A stretch of DNA of 64,000 nucleotides from CAVQCA01 sp963763115 (GCA_963763115.1 CAVXNM010000023.1:12373-76372), one strand, 5' to 3'; positions 18,006-27,555 are shown, numbered from the stretch's first letter. The notes: generated by a model not told the origin, from the letters alone. Numbers and translations are program-made.

Positions 18006-18674
18006 ATGCAGCGCGTCACCGAACCCGAGCTGATGGATGAACCCTCGCAGGCCGAGGCTTACGCGGCGGCGGATTTCGCCGAGGCCCACGGACGAATCGT
18101 GGAGACCTTCACGGCGTATTTCCCCGGGGTTGAGGTCACGGGGAACGTACTCGATCTGGGCTGCGGGCCGGGGGATATCAGTTTCCGGTTTGCCGCGCGG
18201 TTTCCCGGGGCATCGGTGACCGGTGTGGACGGTTCGGCGGCCATGATCGAGCTCGCCAGACAGCGCCAGGCGCATGAATCCGGGTCGGGTGGTCGTGTGC
18301 GCTTCATCGAGACGCGGATTCCCGGAACACCCCTGCCCGCGGGTCCCTATGCGGCGATCATCAGCAACAGCCTGCTGCATCACCTGCATCGGCCGGCGGT
18401 GTTGTGGGAGACTATCGCCGCGTATGCCTCCGCCGGCACGCGGATCTACATTGCGGACCTGCGTCGTCCGCCGACAACCGCCGTGGCTCGCCGGATGGTG
18501 GTTGCCTACGCCGCCGGTGAACCCGACGTCCTGCGCCGCGATTTTTATCATTCGCTGTGCGCCGCATTCGAACCCCGCGAAATCGAGGCGCAGCTCGAGG
18601 CGGCTGGCCTCGCCGAACTGGCGGTGGCGGTGATCAGCGACCGGCATCTGGTGGTTCACGGGGTCAAGCGATAA
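18006..18674 (+). CDS. Class I SAM-dependent methyltransferase
   Basis: 222-residue Rossmann-fold methyltransferase. Motif I VLDLGCGPGD lies at residues 48-57, an acidic ribose-binding residue in VTGVDGSAAMIELAR near 72, and motif IV-like SNSLLHHLHRPAVLW in the middle. The HHL pattern after motif IV occurs in small-molecule methyltransferases of the Methyltransf_25 type. Substrate unknown. It lies 12 bases after pdxH, suggesting one transcript. Confidence 0.82.
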   Translation: MQRVTEPELMDEPSQAEAYAAADFAEAHGRIVETFTAYFPGVEVTGNVLDLGCGPGDISFRFAARFPGASVTGVDGSAAMIELARQRQAHESGSGGRVRFIETRIPGTPLPAGPYAAIISNSLLHHLHRPAVLWETIAAYASAGTRIYIADLRRPPTTAVARRMVVAYAAGEPDVLRRDFYHSLCAAFEPREIEAQLEAAGLAELAVAVISDRHLVVHGVKR

Positions 18675-18750
18675 GAACCTGTGACATACACTCACCGATA
18701 CCTGATCATGGAGGCCCCCGGCAGCGGCGGCGCCGGCATGGAAGAAGCAA

Positions 18751-19974
18751 ATGACTGAAGGTAAACGCATAAAAACCAGATCATCGCCGAAGACCACAGC
18801 CGGTGAGGGACGTGGTGGTCCGTTAAACGCGCTCAGATGGGTGGTGAGGTCCGAAAGCGCCCTGCTGTTCGGTGCGGTGACGACCATCCTGTTCTACATC
18901 TTCTCCGACGCCCTGCTTGCCGGGTTCGCCCCGGATCCGAAGACGATTGTCCTGTTTCTCTGGCTTTTCGTGACCATGGTATGGTGTGCCTTCGGCGTGG
19001 TCCGTCATGCCGACTGCCTGGCTGAGATGCTGGGCGAACCTTATGGCACCCTGATCCTCACCCTGGCGGTAATCGCCATCGAGGTGTCGATGATTTCCGC
19101 GATCATGCTCCACGGCGAGAACCAGCCGGCACTGGCGCGCGATACCATGTTCGCAGTGCTCATGATTATCCTGAACGGCATGGTCGGCCTGGCGCTCCTG
19201 CTCGGTGGTCTGCGCCATCGTGAACAGCATTACAATCTGCAGGGAGCCAAGGCCTTTCTTGCGGTGATCCTTCCCCTGGCGGTCCTGTCCCTGATTCTAC
19301 CCGTTTTCACGACCTCGACCGAACTTCCGGACTTCACGCCGGCGCAGGCACTCTATTTCGCTGCGATTACCGTTATTCTCTACGGCGTGTTCCTGATGAT
19401 CCAGACCGTGCGCCACACGGGACACTTCATGCAGCCTGGCAAGCGCGGCCAGCCCGGAAGCGGGGTACCGGATCCGCTGGTTCACGAGGAGACTGCTCAC
19501 GCGCATGGCCGGCACGAGTTGCGCTCGCTGTCCTCCCATGCCGTCTTGCTGGTTTTGACCATGCTGCCCGTGGTGCTGCTGTCGAAGAAGCTGGCCGTGT
19601 TCGTCGACTACGGGGTGGAGACGATGGGGGCGCCGGTGGCGCTCGGTGGTCTCATCGTCGCCACCCTGGTGCTGGCGCCCGAAGGACTCGGGGCATTGCG
19701 CGCCGCGCTCGCCAACCGGCTGCAGCGCTCGGTCAATATTCTCCTCGGTTCGGCGCTGGCGACGATCAGTCTCACCGTCCCGGCAGTCCTTATGATCGGC
19801 CTTGTGACCGGTCGCAGCGTCGAACTCGGCCTCGATCCGGTCGAGATGGTCATGCTGCTGCTGACGCTCGCGGTCAGCACCCTTACCTTCACCGGCGGGC
19901 GGACCAACATCCTGCAAGGCGCAATCCATCTGGTGCTGTTCCTTACTTATATCGTGCTTATCTTCAACCCCTGA
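18751..19974 (+). CDS. chaA: Ca2+/H+ (cation) antiporter, ChaA family
   Basis: 407 residues with ten to eleven membrane segments, as expected for the CaCA-type ChaA exchangers. The two alpha-repeat motifs are visible: GEPYGTLILTLAVIAIEVSM near residues 95-114 and LVLAPEGLGALRAALANRLQRSVNILLGSALATISLTVP in the second half, each with the acidic residue used for cation binding. The loop at 225-250 is His/Glu-rich and cytoplasmic. Such proteins extrude Ca2+ (and often Na+ or K+) in exchange for protons. GGAAGAAG lies just before the ATG. Monocistronic. Confidence 0.88.
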   Translation: MTEGKRIKTRSSPKTTAGEGRGGPLNALRWVVRSESALLFGAVTTILFYIFSDALLAGFAPDPKTIVLFLWLFVTMVWCAFGVVRHADCLAEMLGEPYGTLILTLAVIAIEVSMISAIMLHGENQPALARDTMFAVLMIILNGMVGLALLLGGLRHREQHYNLQGAKAFLAVILPLAVLSLILPVFTTSTELPDFTPAQALYFAAITVILYGVFLMIQTVRHTGHFMQPGKRGQPGSGVPDPLVHEETAHAHGRHELRSLSSHAVLLVLTMLPVVLLSKKLAVFVDYGVETMGAPVALGGLIVATLVLAPEGLGALRAALANRLQRSVNILLGSALATISLTVPAVLMIGLVTGRSVELGLDPVEMVMLLLTLAVSTLTFTGGRTNILQGAIHLVLFLTYIVLIFNP

Positions 19975-20272
19975 CCGGGAGTCTTCAACCGCCAGCATGA
20001 AATCGACCGGATACGCATGCATGAATGTGTGATGGTCTGCGAAAGCGCAGTGGCAGGAGGTCATCACTCCCGTGTCTTGTGACCTCGCCTGGATGCCGGC
20101 CTTCTCAGCCCTGCTGAGTTTCATGGGTTATCAGGTTTGCTTTTTCCTCCCGCCGCAGGATGAACCGGACCGTCGAGGGCATGGATCTGCTCCCGCTGGA
20201 ACCGGCACGGGTGTGGCACTATGATGTGCGTTCAATTCCCCGATTTCACCCACTCGCAGGAGGTTTCGTCAC

Positions 20273-20860
20273 ATGCGGCTGATCATAGGCATAACGGGCG
20301 CGAGTGGAGTGATCTACGGCATTCGGCTGCTCGAGACGCTCCGGACCACGCCCGGGGTCGAGACGCACCTTGTCATCAGCAACGGCGCCGTGCTGAACAT
20401 CGAACTGGAGACCGACTGGTCCATCAAGGCCGTCGAGGCGCTGGCCGACGTCGTGCACAGCGACCGGAATCTCGCGGCCTCCATCAGCAGCGGTTCCTGC
20501 CTGACCGATGGAATGGTCATCGTGCCGTGCTCCATGAAGACCCTGTCCGGGGTGGCCAGTTCCTGCGCCGACAACCTGATCGTGCGCGCGGCCGATGTGA
20601 CGCTGAAGGAACGCCGGCAGCTGGTTTTGGTGCCCAGGGAGTCGCCGCTGCACGTTGGACATACGCGGTTGCTGCACGAAGCGGCCCTGATGGGCGCAAT
20701 CATCTGTCCACCGATGCCGGCCTTTTACAACCATCCCGGCTCCGTGGACGATATTATCAACCATACGGTCGGCCGGATTCTGGACCTGTTCGGCGTCGAC
20801 AGCGACCTGGTCAGGCGCTGGCAAGGGTTGCCCGGTGACAGGGGGCGCATCGACCGGTGA
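20273..20860 (+). CDS. ubiX: Flavin prenyltransferase UbiX
   Basis: 195 residues. UbiX attaches dimethylallyl phosphate to reduced FMN, making the prenyl-FMN cofactor of UbiD-type decarboxylases, here presumably for ubiquinone synthesis. Diagnostic features are the N-terminal GITGASGVIYG phosphate loop (residues 6-16), the SGSCLTDGMVIVPCSMKTLSG active-site loop near 73-93, RRQLVLVPRESPL and the C-terminal MPAFYNHP. AGGAGG lies eight bases upstream of the ATG. No ubiD in the window. The 298-base gap before it holds no gene I can support. Confidence 0.94.
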   Translation: MRLIIGITGASGVIYGIRLLETLRTTPGVETHLVISNGAVLNIELETDWSIKAVEALADVVHSDRNLAASISSGSCLTDGMVIVPCSMKTLSGVASSCADNLIVRAADVTLKERRQLVLVPRESPLHVGHTRLLHEAALMGAIICPPMPAFYNHPGSVDDIINHTVGRILDLFGVDSDLVRRWQGLPGDRGRIDR

Positions 20861-20984
20861 TTGCGGCCACCCGTGAAGCCGTGACCCGGGGGATGACGTA
20901 TCCGCCCAGGTTAGAGTCCGTGCATAAGCACCCATCTGTCGCAGTGCTTCCGTTGCAAATCTGTTTTTGAAGAAGGGGCGGAGA

Positions 20985-21751
20985 ATGGATGCACGAGGTA
21001 TTGTGTTTGCCGTTCTCGCGCTGGGCGGCATGCCCACATCGGGCAACCCGTCGGTCAATAACTATGATGAATTGCGCTCAGCGGCGGTCAGGAAATGTCA
21101 GGCGGTCGATGCGGGTGAGTATCAAACCGGGCTCTTTTTCAACCCGGAGGGGTATCGTTCGTATTATGCGCGGTCGCTGTGCTATCTGCAGGCCGCAATA
21201 GCATTCCGCGACATTGAACTGTGCGCCCTGGTCAAGCGGCGCCGGGCTCTCTTCTCGTCGAGCTGGGGGTATTCGGAATCCAATTGCAGAAAACTGGTCT
21301 CCGAGGGCATCGCGAAAGACCGCGAAGTCATCGACCGGTTGATGAAAGACTACCAGCAGGGCCATGTGCAACTGGCCAGTTCCGTATCGAGCGTGACGGC
21401 AACGGCCGCGACATCGATATCATTCCGGAGTTCTCGGGGCAGGACGCGCACTCCTACGAGCTGCGGTTTGAACTCCTTCGGGAGGACTCCGCTGCACCCC
21501 CCGTGCTGCTCGATGTCTCCGGGTTCTACCTCACGGGGGCCGCCGACAAAATCCGCATCTATGTACGGACGGCCGATATCCTCCGTCGGTTCCCGGGGTT
21601 TGCCCTGAATCGACGCTGGCCGGTGCGTGCCACGCTGGTATACAGCGCGGGCACCGGTACCTATCACGGTCAATGGAGTCCTGCCTTTATCGATAGCCGG
21701 TTCCCGGTAAAGGAGCGTACGCAGACGCTGACCCGGGAAATCCGCTTCTGA
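20985..21751 (+). CDS. Hypothetical secreted protein, frameshifted as sequenced
   Basis: Two open segments join into one protein of about 255 residues. The first runs from the ATG at 20985, preceded by GGGGCGGAG, through a weak signal-like N-terminus (GIVFAVLALGGMPTSG), a YYARSLCYLQAAIAFRDIELC helix pair and QQGHVQLAS. The second runs in another frame from FRIERDGNGRDIDIIPEF to the stop at 21751. The join needs one T restored at about 21378-21384 (AGTTCCG). Both segments show normal codon use and neither looks complete alone. Function unknown; the second half looks like a beta-sandwich. Confidence 0.6.
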
Positions 21752-21783
21752 GGCCCGCTCGATTCATGGCGTGATCACCACAT

Positions 21784-22167
21784 ATGGATGACGAGGAACG
21801 CGACCGGAAGATCGCGCGCTGGCAGCAAAAGGCGCGGGCGGCGGCAAAGCGCAGGACGCACCGCAAGCTGTACATCATCACGCTGATGCCGGAGGTGCTG
21901 GAGCGCAGGGATTTCCGCGAGGCCAACCCGGATTATATCGAGAGCATGCCGTGCCTGTACGTCGGCAGCACGATTCATGAGCCGGGTGATCGCTTCGAGC
22001 AGCACATGGCCGGCTACCGGAGCAGCAGGTATCCCAAACACTACGGCGTCGAGCTGGCGCAGGACCTGCTGGACGGCTTCGATGATGCGGGATTGCGCGA
22101 GGAGGAACGCGAGCCTGCCCTCGCCGAGTGGCTGCGGCGTCAGGGCTGTGCCGTCTGGCAAAACTGA
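21784..22167 (+). CDS. GIY-YIG-like hypothetical protein
   Basis: 127 residues. After a basic helix (ARWQQKARAAAKRRTHR) comes KLYIITL, then CLYVGSTIHEPGDRFEQHMAGYRSSRYPKHYG. A YVGST-R-F-x-x-H arrangement with a later Lys/Tyr-rich stretch is the layout of GIY-YIG nuclease-type domains. The catalytic arginine could be in DRFEQH. The canonical second GIY tyrosine and the C-terminal glutamate are not obvious, so activity is uncertain. It stands alone on the plus strand. Confidence 0.6.
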   Translation: MDDEERDRKIARWQQKARAAAKRRTHRKLYIITLMPEVLERRDFREANPDYIESMPCLYVGSTIHEPGDRFEQHMAGYRSSRYPKHYGVELAQDLLDGFDDAGLREEEREPALAEWLRRQGCAVWQN

Positions 22168-22574
22168 CGGCGCAGTTCATCTCCCGCCTGCGCTGCCGGG
22201 ATGTTCCAACGGAAACGGGGGCTTTCTGCTACAGTCAGGTCAGTCACCTGACGATATTAGTGTCACATAAGCAACCAGTCGGTAAAGACATGAGTCCTCT
22301 GATCTGGTCTATGGCATTCAGCCGCTGCACGCACAACCGAGTGACGACACACTCCAATCCAGTGCGTACCATCGTTAATTCGGTGAGATGGCATGTGGAT
22401 GTGGCGGGTTTTCTCTTGAGAGGCGGTCATCGCCATTCCGGGGAATCGGATCATTCCCTAAAGTTATAATTACCCGGCGCCCCGCTTCGAAAGATCCGGC
22501 TGATTGGCAGTCAGCCTGCGATGGGGCGGCATTTCAGTACCCATAGGGACTGGCTGACGAGATTTCCGGGCACT
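22168..22574. other. Intergenic stretch before the ferredoxin gene
   Basis: 407 bases with no supported gene. A TATAAT at 22465-22470 could be the -10 box of the ferredoxin promoter, about 105 bases upstream of its ATG, but no good -35 accompanies it. Short open frames in both directions lack ribosome sites. Confidence 0.3.
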
Positions 22575-22877
22575 ATGACGTAGACCGTTACCATCCGCAG
22601 CTCCGGCGTCCGGTTTACCGTGGAAGCGGGGGAGACCATCCTTCAGGCCGGACTGCGCCAGGGCGTAACGCTCCCCTATGGCTGTCATGGCGGGTTGTGC
22701 GGGGTTTGTATCAGCCGGATTTCCGGGGGTTGGATTACCTATCCGGATGGTCCGCCACTGGCGCTGGCGGACGAGGATACCGGGGGTGAGAAAGACTTAT
22801 GTTGTGTCGGTCACCCGGGCAGCGACCTGGTGATCGAACCGGTGAATTCGGGGATGGACTGGGAACCCTGGGAATGA
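22575..22877 (+). CDS. Small plant-type 2Fe-2S ferredoxin with in-frame stop near the start
   Basis: The reading frame encodes about 99 residues of a plant-type [2Fe-2S] domain. Its cluster cysteines are in YGCHGGLCGVC (C-x4-C-x2-C) and the later DLCCVG. The motif set LPYGC..G.CG.C resembles the ferredoxin domain of CDP-deoxyglucoseen reductase-type proteins, but here it stands alone as an electron carrier. From the natural ATG at 22575 the frame reads Met-Thr-TAG-Thr-Val-Thr-Ile; the stop is at 22581-22583. Translation could instead begin at GTG 22620, which would truncate the first strand. A base error at the TAG is also possible. Confidence 0.65.
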
Positions 22878-22888
22878 CTGCGAAGGTC

Positions 22889-22908
22889 ATGCCCCTTATC
22901 CGGGGCAT
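22889..22908. terminator. Hairpin between convergent genes
   Basis: A 7-bp stem (ATGCCCC with GGGGCAT) around a six-base loop lies just after the ferredoxin stop and reaches the stop of the converging gene. It may terminate both transcripts. Confidence 0.5.
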
Positions 22909-23351
22909 TAATTCAGGACTGATTCCGGTTCCGACTGCGCGCTCAGGGTGAACCAGGTACCCGAGGGCAGCCAGGGACCCAGACATTGCAGCAAAGCCTT
23001 GCTCAGTCTGCCGGCGGTTTGGATGTCCAGTGTTTCCTGATTGACCGGCATCATGTAGCCATAGGTATCCAGACGATAGAAGCCGACCCGCTGGTTCAGC
23101 CTGGCCGCGAAGATGGTTCCTACACCGATTTCACGCACATAGTGCACGCCATCCTGGGAGACGCTGTAGACCATGCTCTTGCAGGGGAATTCGGTTTCAG
23201 ACTGCTGTAGCGGAATGCCGGCCGACGACGGTGGCAGGGTGTTTGAGTCAAATCCATCGGGATAATGCCGGATGGCCAGCATCGCGCCGGCGATAAAAAG
23301 TACACAGAGAAGCGCCCATCTGCCTGGACCAAGTCGGTATAAATAGATCAT
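22908..23351 (-). CDS. Hypothetical membrane-anchored protein
   Basis: 147 residues: MIYLYRLGPGRWALLCVLFIAGAML is an N-terminal signal anchor, followed by a periplasmic domain with three cysteines and a Tyr-rich middle (VGFYRLDTYGYMMPVNQETLD). The start at 23351 is chosen because GGGAGG lies about ten bases upstream; a slightly longer reading to 23372 starts before that site. No family recognised. It converges with the ferredoxin gene. Confidence 0.6.
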   Translation of the reverse strand: MIYLYRLGPGRWALLCVLFIAGAMLAIRHYPDGFDSNTLPPSSAGIPLQQSETEFPCKSMVYSVSQDGVHYVREIGVGTIFAARLNQRVGFYRLDTYGYMMPVNQETLDIQTAGRLSKALLQCLGPWLPSGTWFTLSAQSEPESVLN

Positions 23352-23494
23352 CGTGAGTGCCTCCCGATACACGCCGCAATAGCGTCTTCCTGGTTTTTAT
23401 TGTCAGAAACCCTGCAGGCGGTGTCTGTTGAACTCAGGTCCATGGGACTAAAGTCATACACGAATTAATCAGGCGCAGCCACGCCGGTACGGTT

Positions 23495-23584
23495 GTCGTC
23501 ATACCGGCAGAAGCGTGGCAAAGAACCGGAATTCAGCGGTTGATTTTCAATGTATTTACAGATTCCCGCTTGCGCGGGAATGAC
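23495..23584. repeat. REP-like palindromic element in the gap before the DUF349 gene
   Basis: Two half-units: an imperfect hairpin at 23495-23535 (GTCATACCGGCAGAAGC... CCGGAATTC) and a perfect one at 23562-23581 (ATTCCCGC, TTGC loop, GCGGGAAT). The same layout recurs at 49504-49578 with different spacer sequence. Dispersed elements of this type are common in intergenic DNA of proteobacteria. The 363-base gap contains no gene otherwise. Confidence 0.6.
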
Positions 23585-23714
23585 AGGCTCCTGCCCCAGC
23601 CCTGTCCGGCAGCTACAGCACGTGGTGCCGCCGGTGCCGGGTGGATTGATTTGGCGGTGAAATGGGGGTTCAATGGGCAGGCTTACTGCAGGCCACCACT
23701 TTACATTATCAGTA

Positions 23715-26576
23715 ATGTTTACACGTCTGTTCAAACCCAATTGGAAACACCCCGATCCCCGCATACGCTGTCAGGCGCTCGAATCCGGCAATGTACCGCC
23801 GGAGGTGTTGGTAAAGGCGGCTCGTGAGGATCAGGATCCGACGGTGCGCCGCTGCGCCGTGGAGCATCTTTTCGATCTCGAACTGATTGCGAGTCTGCTC
23901 GTTTCGGAGTCGCTCCCCGATCTACGGGAGGCGGCAAGCCGCCGCCAGCGCGAAGTACTGGCCGGTCCGTTATCGTTGGGACCGTCACTGGCGGCGCGGC
24001 TGCAGGCCATGACGCAGGCGGCCTCACCTGAACTCTGGACTTATCTGGCGCGTGATGCGCAGGCGGCAGAGATACGCGTCGCGGCCCTGCAGCAGGTCAG
24101 CGATAACGATGTTCTGTCTTCAATCGCCGTCGATGATTCGGTCGCAGGCGTACGCCGCGCGGCGCTGGAGCGCATCGACGAACCGCGAGGATGGGAGGTG
24201 GTGGCCCGAGATGCCCGCAACAAGGACAAGCAAATCAGCCGCATGGCCCGTGAACGCCTGGATGCCCACCGCAAGCGCCAGGCGGAACGCGAAATCGCGG
24301 AGCGGCTGTGCGCTGACCTGGAGGCACTGGCGGCGGGACCCGCGGAGGCCGGCTGCCGGAAGCATTTCCTGCGTCTGACCAGTCACTGGGACCAACTGGA
24401 ATCGCGGCCCGCCCCGCTGCTGGGTGCCCGCTTTTCCCGGGCGCGGCAACAGGTCGCCGCGGCGATCGAACACTTCAACACGGTGCAGACCGCAAGGCAG
24501 TCCCTCTGCGCCGATCTCGAGGGCTTGTTGGGTAACCTGAAGGAGTCTGCCGAACGCGACGCGCTCTCCGTGCCGGATCTGCCCGGTCAGCTGCTACACG
24601 CGCGTACCCGCTGGCAGGAACTCATGCCCGCAGTGGCCGATGATGACCCGCTGGCGCGACGGTTTGCCGATCTGATCAGGCAGATCGAGACCGTGTCGGA
24701 ATGCCTGGCGATGGACCAGGTCCGCAGTGTCCCGATGCACGCGCTGCTCCAGCAGGCCGATGAACTGCTCACCGACACGGGCGAACTCCATGAACAGCGC
24801 GTCACCGAGCTGGAACGCCGCTGGGAGGCGCTCGAGCGGCCGACAGCAACCGGGCTGGCCGAGGCGCTGCAGCAGGAATACGCTACCCGGCGCGAGTTGC
24901 TGCGGAAGAAGCTGAAACGGCAGGCAACACAGCGCCGGCAGGCGCTGGGAGAGGCGGAGAGCCTCATCGACGACATGGACAGCGTCCTCAAGCAGGGTGA
25001 ACTCGAACGCGCCCTGTCACAGCGCGACCGGGTGCGTCACCTGTTGAAGATCGCTGCAGGCAGCGACGAGCGCAAGCGCGCCGCCTTGCAGGCGCGGCTG
25101 CAGCGCCTGCACCCACGGCTCGAACAGCTCCGGCAGTGGCGGCATTGGGGATCCCGCAATGCCCGGGAACGCCTGTGCGCCGAACTCGATGCGCTGGCCG
25201 GCAGCGTCCTTCCGGCGGCGGAACTCGCCACACGGGTGCGCACCGCACGGGAGGCCTGGAAGCGCATCGACCGCGGCGAGGGCCCGGCACCGGAGGCGCT
25301 CTGGCAGCATTTCGACCAGGCATGCAGCCAGGCCTATGCGCCGTATCAGCAGGAACGGCGCGAGCAGGCCGAACGGCTGGCCGCCCACCTCGCGAGGAAG
25401 CAGTCGCTGTGCCGTGAGCTGGACGCCTTTGAACGCGACACGAACTGGAAGACGGTGGACTGGCGTGCGGCGGACCGGATGGTTCGTTCGGCCGCTGAAC
25501 GCTGGCGACGCATCGGGGCGGTTCCGGCAAAGGCGCGCAAGTCCCTGGAGAAAGACTACCGGGCGGTGCTCGCGCGCCTGGAGGCGCATCTCGAGACCGA
25601 ACGTGAGCGTGAACTGCGCCGCCGTCGCGCCCTGATCGCCCGGGTGGAGCAACTCGCCACCGTCCCGTACCTGCGCAGCGCCATCCGCGAGGCCAGGGAG
25701 GCACAGGAACAGTGGTCGCCCACCGTCCAGGCGGGACAAGAGCAGGAACAGCAGTTGTGGAAGGCTTTCCGGCAGGCCTGTGATGCCGTGTTCAGCAAGG
25801 CGAAGGAGGAACGCGCGGCGGCGGACACTGAACGCCAGGCAAACCTCGATCGGAAGCTGGCCCTGTGCGCCGAACTGGAAGCCCTGCTGGACAGTTCACA
25901 GGCGGGTTTTCACGATCTGGCGCAGCGTTTCGCCGCCGCCGCTGGGGAGTGGCGCGCTATCGGGGCGCTTCCCCGCCAGCTGGAACGCAGCGTGGAGGCG
26001 CGTTACGAGGCGCTCGGGAAACGGTTTACGAAACGTCGGCAGCAGGAGTCGAAAGCGGCCGAACAGGCGCTCTTGCAGGGGGTCCGCGAGCGGTCCCGGC
26101 TGTGCGAACGCCTGGAAGCCGCAGTGCTGGAAAATAGTCTGGCGGAGGCGGACCGGATCGGGCTGGCGGAAGACACCCGCCGGGCATGGGAGGCGCTCGC
26201 GCCGCTCGATGCATCTCAGGTCCCCGGGCTGCAACGGCGCTTCGAGCTGGCCGACCGTGCACTTGCAGGGGAATCCGAAGCCCGTGAAGAACTGCTCGAT
26301 GCATTGCCGCGGAATCTGGCGCGGCGCCTGGAACTCTGCCTGCAGATGGAGGTCGCCGCCGGACTGGAATCGCCGGCGGAATACGGTGAGGCGCGCCTGC
26401 GGCTGCAGGTATCACGGCTGGCCGATGCCCTCGGTCATCGTCAGGAAGCCGCAGTCGAAGGCGCCGGGGGGTTGCGTGAACTGCTGCTCGACTGGTATCA
26501 GACCGGACCGGCGCCGGTGGAGGCGCGCGATGGACTCGCCGCGCGTGTGGATGGGGTCCTCACGGCAGCCGGATGA
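23715..26576 (+). CDS. Giant DUF349 domain protein with N-terminal HEAT-like part
   Basis: About 953 residues from the ATG at 23715 (MFTRLFKPNWKHPDP); an earlier in-frame start at 23673 is possible, but 23715 matches the usual opening of the family. Residues 1-170 look like short HEAT/PBS-like repeats (DPTVRRCAVEHL, VAGVRRAALERI). The rest is almost entirely charged helix, with repeated W-containing DUF349 units such as AREAWKRIDRG, AAERWRRIGAVPAKA and AAGEWRAIGALP. DUF349 proteins are soluble and of unclear function. It is monocistronic with its own large upstream gap. Confidence 0.82.
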   Translation: MFTRLFKPNWKHPDPRIRCQALESGNVPPEVLVKAAREDQDPTVRRCAVEHLFDLELIASLLVSESLPDLREAASRRQREVLAGPLSLGPSLAARLQAMTQAASPELWTYLARDAQAAEIRVAALQQVSDNDVLSSIAVDDSVAGVRRAALERIDEPRGWEVVARDARNKDKQISRMARERLDAHRKRQAEREIAERLCADLEALAAGPAEAGCRKHFLRLTSHWDQLESRPAPLLGARFSRARQQVAAAIEHFNTVQTARQSLCADLEGLLGNLKESAERDALSVPDLPGQLLHARTRWQELMPAVADDDPLARRFADLIRQIETVSECLAMDQVRSVPMHALLQQADELLTDTGELHEQRVTELERRWEALERPTATGLAEALQQEYATRRELLRKKLKRQATQRRQALGEAESLIDDMDSVLKQGELERALSQRDRVRHLLKIAAGSDERKRAALQARLQRLHPRLEQLRQWRHWGSRNARERLCAELDALAGSVLPAAELATRVRTAREAWKRIDRGEGPAPEALWQHFDQACSQAYAPYQQERREQAERLAAHLARKQSLCRELDAFERDTNWKTVDWRAADRMVRSAAERWRRIGAVPAKARKSLEKDYRAVLARLEAHLETERERELRRRRALIARVEQLATVPYLRSAIREAREAQEQWSPTVQAGQEQEQQLWKAFRQACDAVFSKAKEERAAADTERQANLDRKLALCAELEALLDSSQAGFHDLAQRFAAAAGEWRAIGALPRQLERSVEARYEALGKRFTKRRQQESKAAEQALLQGVRERSRLCERLEAAVLENSLAEADRIGLAEDTRRAWEALAPLDASQVPGLQRRFELADRALAGESEAREELLDALPRNLARRLELCLQMEVAAGLESPAEYGEARLRLQVSRLADALGHRQEAAVEGAGGLRELLLDWYQTGPAPVEARDGLAARVDGVLTAAG

Positions 26577-26717
26577 TTCAGGATTACGAGACCGGCATTG
26601 CCCCTGGATGCTGACGGATACCGAACACGGCGCACCGTACCCGAAGGTGTCGGGGGTTTTCCGTACACGGGTTGAACGGGAAAGGATGCAGGCGTCATTA
26701 TGCTGCTAAAGGAAACT

Positions 26718-27110
26718 ATGATGAAAAACTCGTTGAAGGGGGTGTTGTTGTCGGGTCTGGTGTTTCCCGGACTCGGCCAGATTGCGCTAAAACGCTACTG
26801 GCGGGGGTTCGCCCTGATGCTGGCGGTCATGGCTGGTTTGTACATCATAATCGTGACGGCCGTGCAGCAAGCCTATGCCATCCTGGATAGTATCGAGGCG
26901 GAAGGCGGAGTGCCTGACAGCGATATGATTGGCCAGGCAGCCGCCCAGGCCGCAGCCGCGTCAGACAGCCCGATGATCACCGCCGTATCAGTGCTGATCA
27001 TCGTCTGCTGGATCGTCGGGATCATCGATGCCTACCGCATCGGGAAACAAAAGGATCTGGAAGGGCAGGCGCCCGGTCTGGCGAAGCACGGCGCGGGCAA
27101 AAAGGTATAA
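26718..27110 (+). CDS. Small inner-membrane protein with two TM segments
   Basis: 130 residues with an N-terminal membrane hairpin (GVLLSGLVFPGLGQIALKRYWRGFALMLAVMAGLYIIIV) and a second hydrophobic segment near residues 88-105 (ITAVSVLIIVCWIVGIIDAYRIG). The FPGLGQ..L.RY..G pattern is shared with many small DUF5683/TM2-like membrane proteins of unknown role. AAAGGAAAC lies just before the double ATG. It lies 32 bases ahead of the DUF202 gene and may share its transcript. Confidence 0.7.
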   Translation: MMKNSLKGVLLSGLVFPGLGQIALKRYWRGFALMLAVMAGLYIIIVTAVQQAYAILDSIEAEGGVPDSDMIGQAAAQAAAASDSPMITAVSVLIIVCWIVGIIDAYRIGKQKDLEGQAPGLAKHGAGKKV

Positions 27111-27142
27111 ACTCACGAACCCGACTGGAGCAGGCACTGTTT

Positions 27143-27514
27143 ATGTCAGATCTGAATGATCCGCGCGTCCTGTTTGCCGCCGAGCGGACGCTGCTGTCGT
27201 GGAACCGCACCAGCATCTCGCTGATGGCGTTCGGCTTCCTGATCGAACGCTTCGGTCTGTTCCTGGAGATTGCCGGACGCGAGGAGGCCAGTGTGTTTCA
27301 GCGCCATATCTCCTTCATCGTCGGGGTTGCCTTCATCGTGCTGGCCTCTTATATCGCGCTCGCTTCCGTCCTGCAGCATCGCCGGGTTCTCAGGACCCTG
27401 AGACCGACCGAGATACCCGTCGGCTACAATGCCGGGCTCGGGATGATCACGAACGGCATTGTAGCTGTGTTGGGAATGATGTTGAGCGTCTACCTGTTCC
27501 GCGGATTTTTTTAA
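27143..27514 (+). CDS. DUF202 (YidH-type) inner-membrane protein
   Basis: 123 residues with three hydrophobic segments. The N-terminal block DPRVLFAAERTLLSWNRTSISLMAFGF is diagnostic for DUF202/YidH proteins, whose function is unknown. The 32-base distance from the preceding small membrane gene suggests one transcript. A strong hairpin follows the stop. Confidence 0.88.
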   Translation: MSDLNDPRVLFAAERTLLSWNRTSISLMAFGFLIERFGLFLEIAGREEASVFQRHISFIVGVAFIVLASYIALASVLQHRRVLRTLRPTEIPVGYNAGLGMITNGIVAVLGMMLSVYLFRGFF

Positions 27515-27523
27515 CGAGGCCTG

Positions 27524-27555
27524 CGCGGGCAAACCGGCCTGCCGGTTTGCCCGCG
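27524..27555. terminator. Strong bidirectional hairpin
   Basis: A perfect 15-bp inverted repeat with a two-base loop, GC-rich, placed between the DUF202 gene and the converging minus-strand gene. No T-run follows, so it may work with Rho or act in both directions. Confidence 0.65.
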
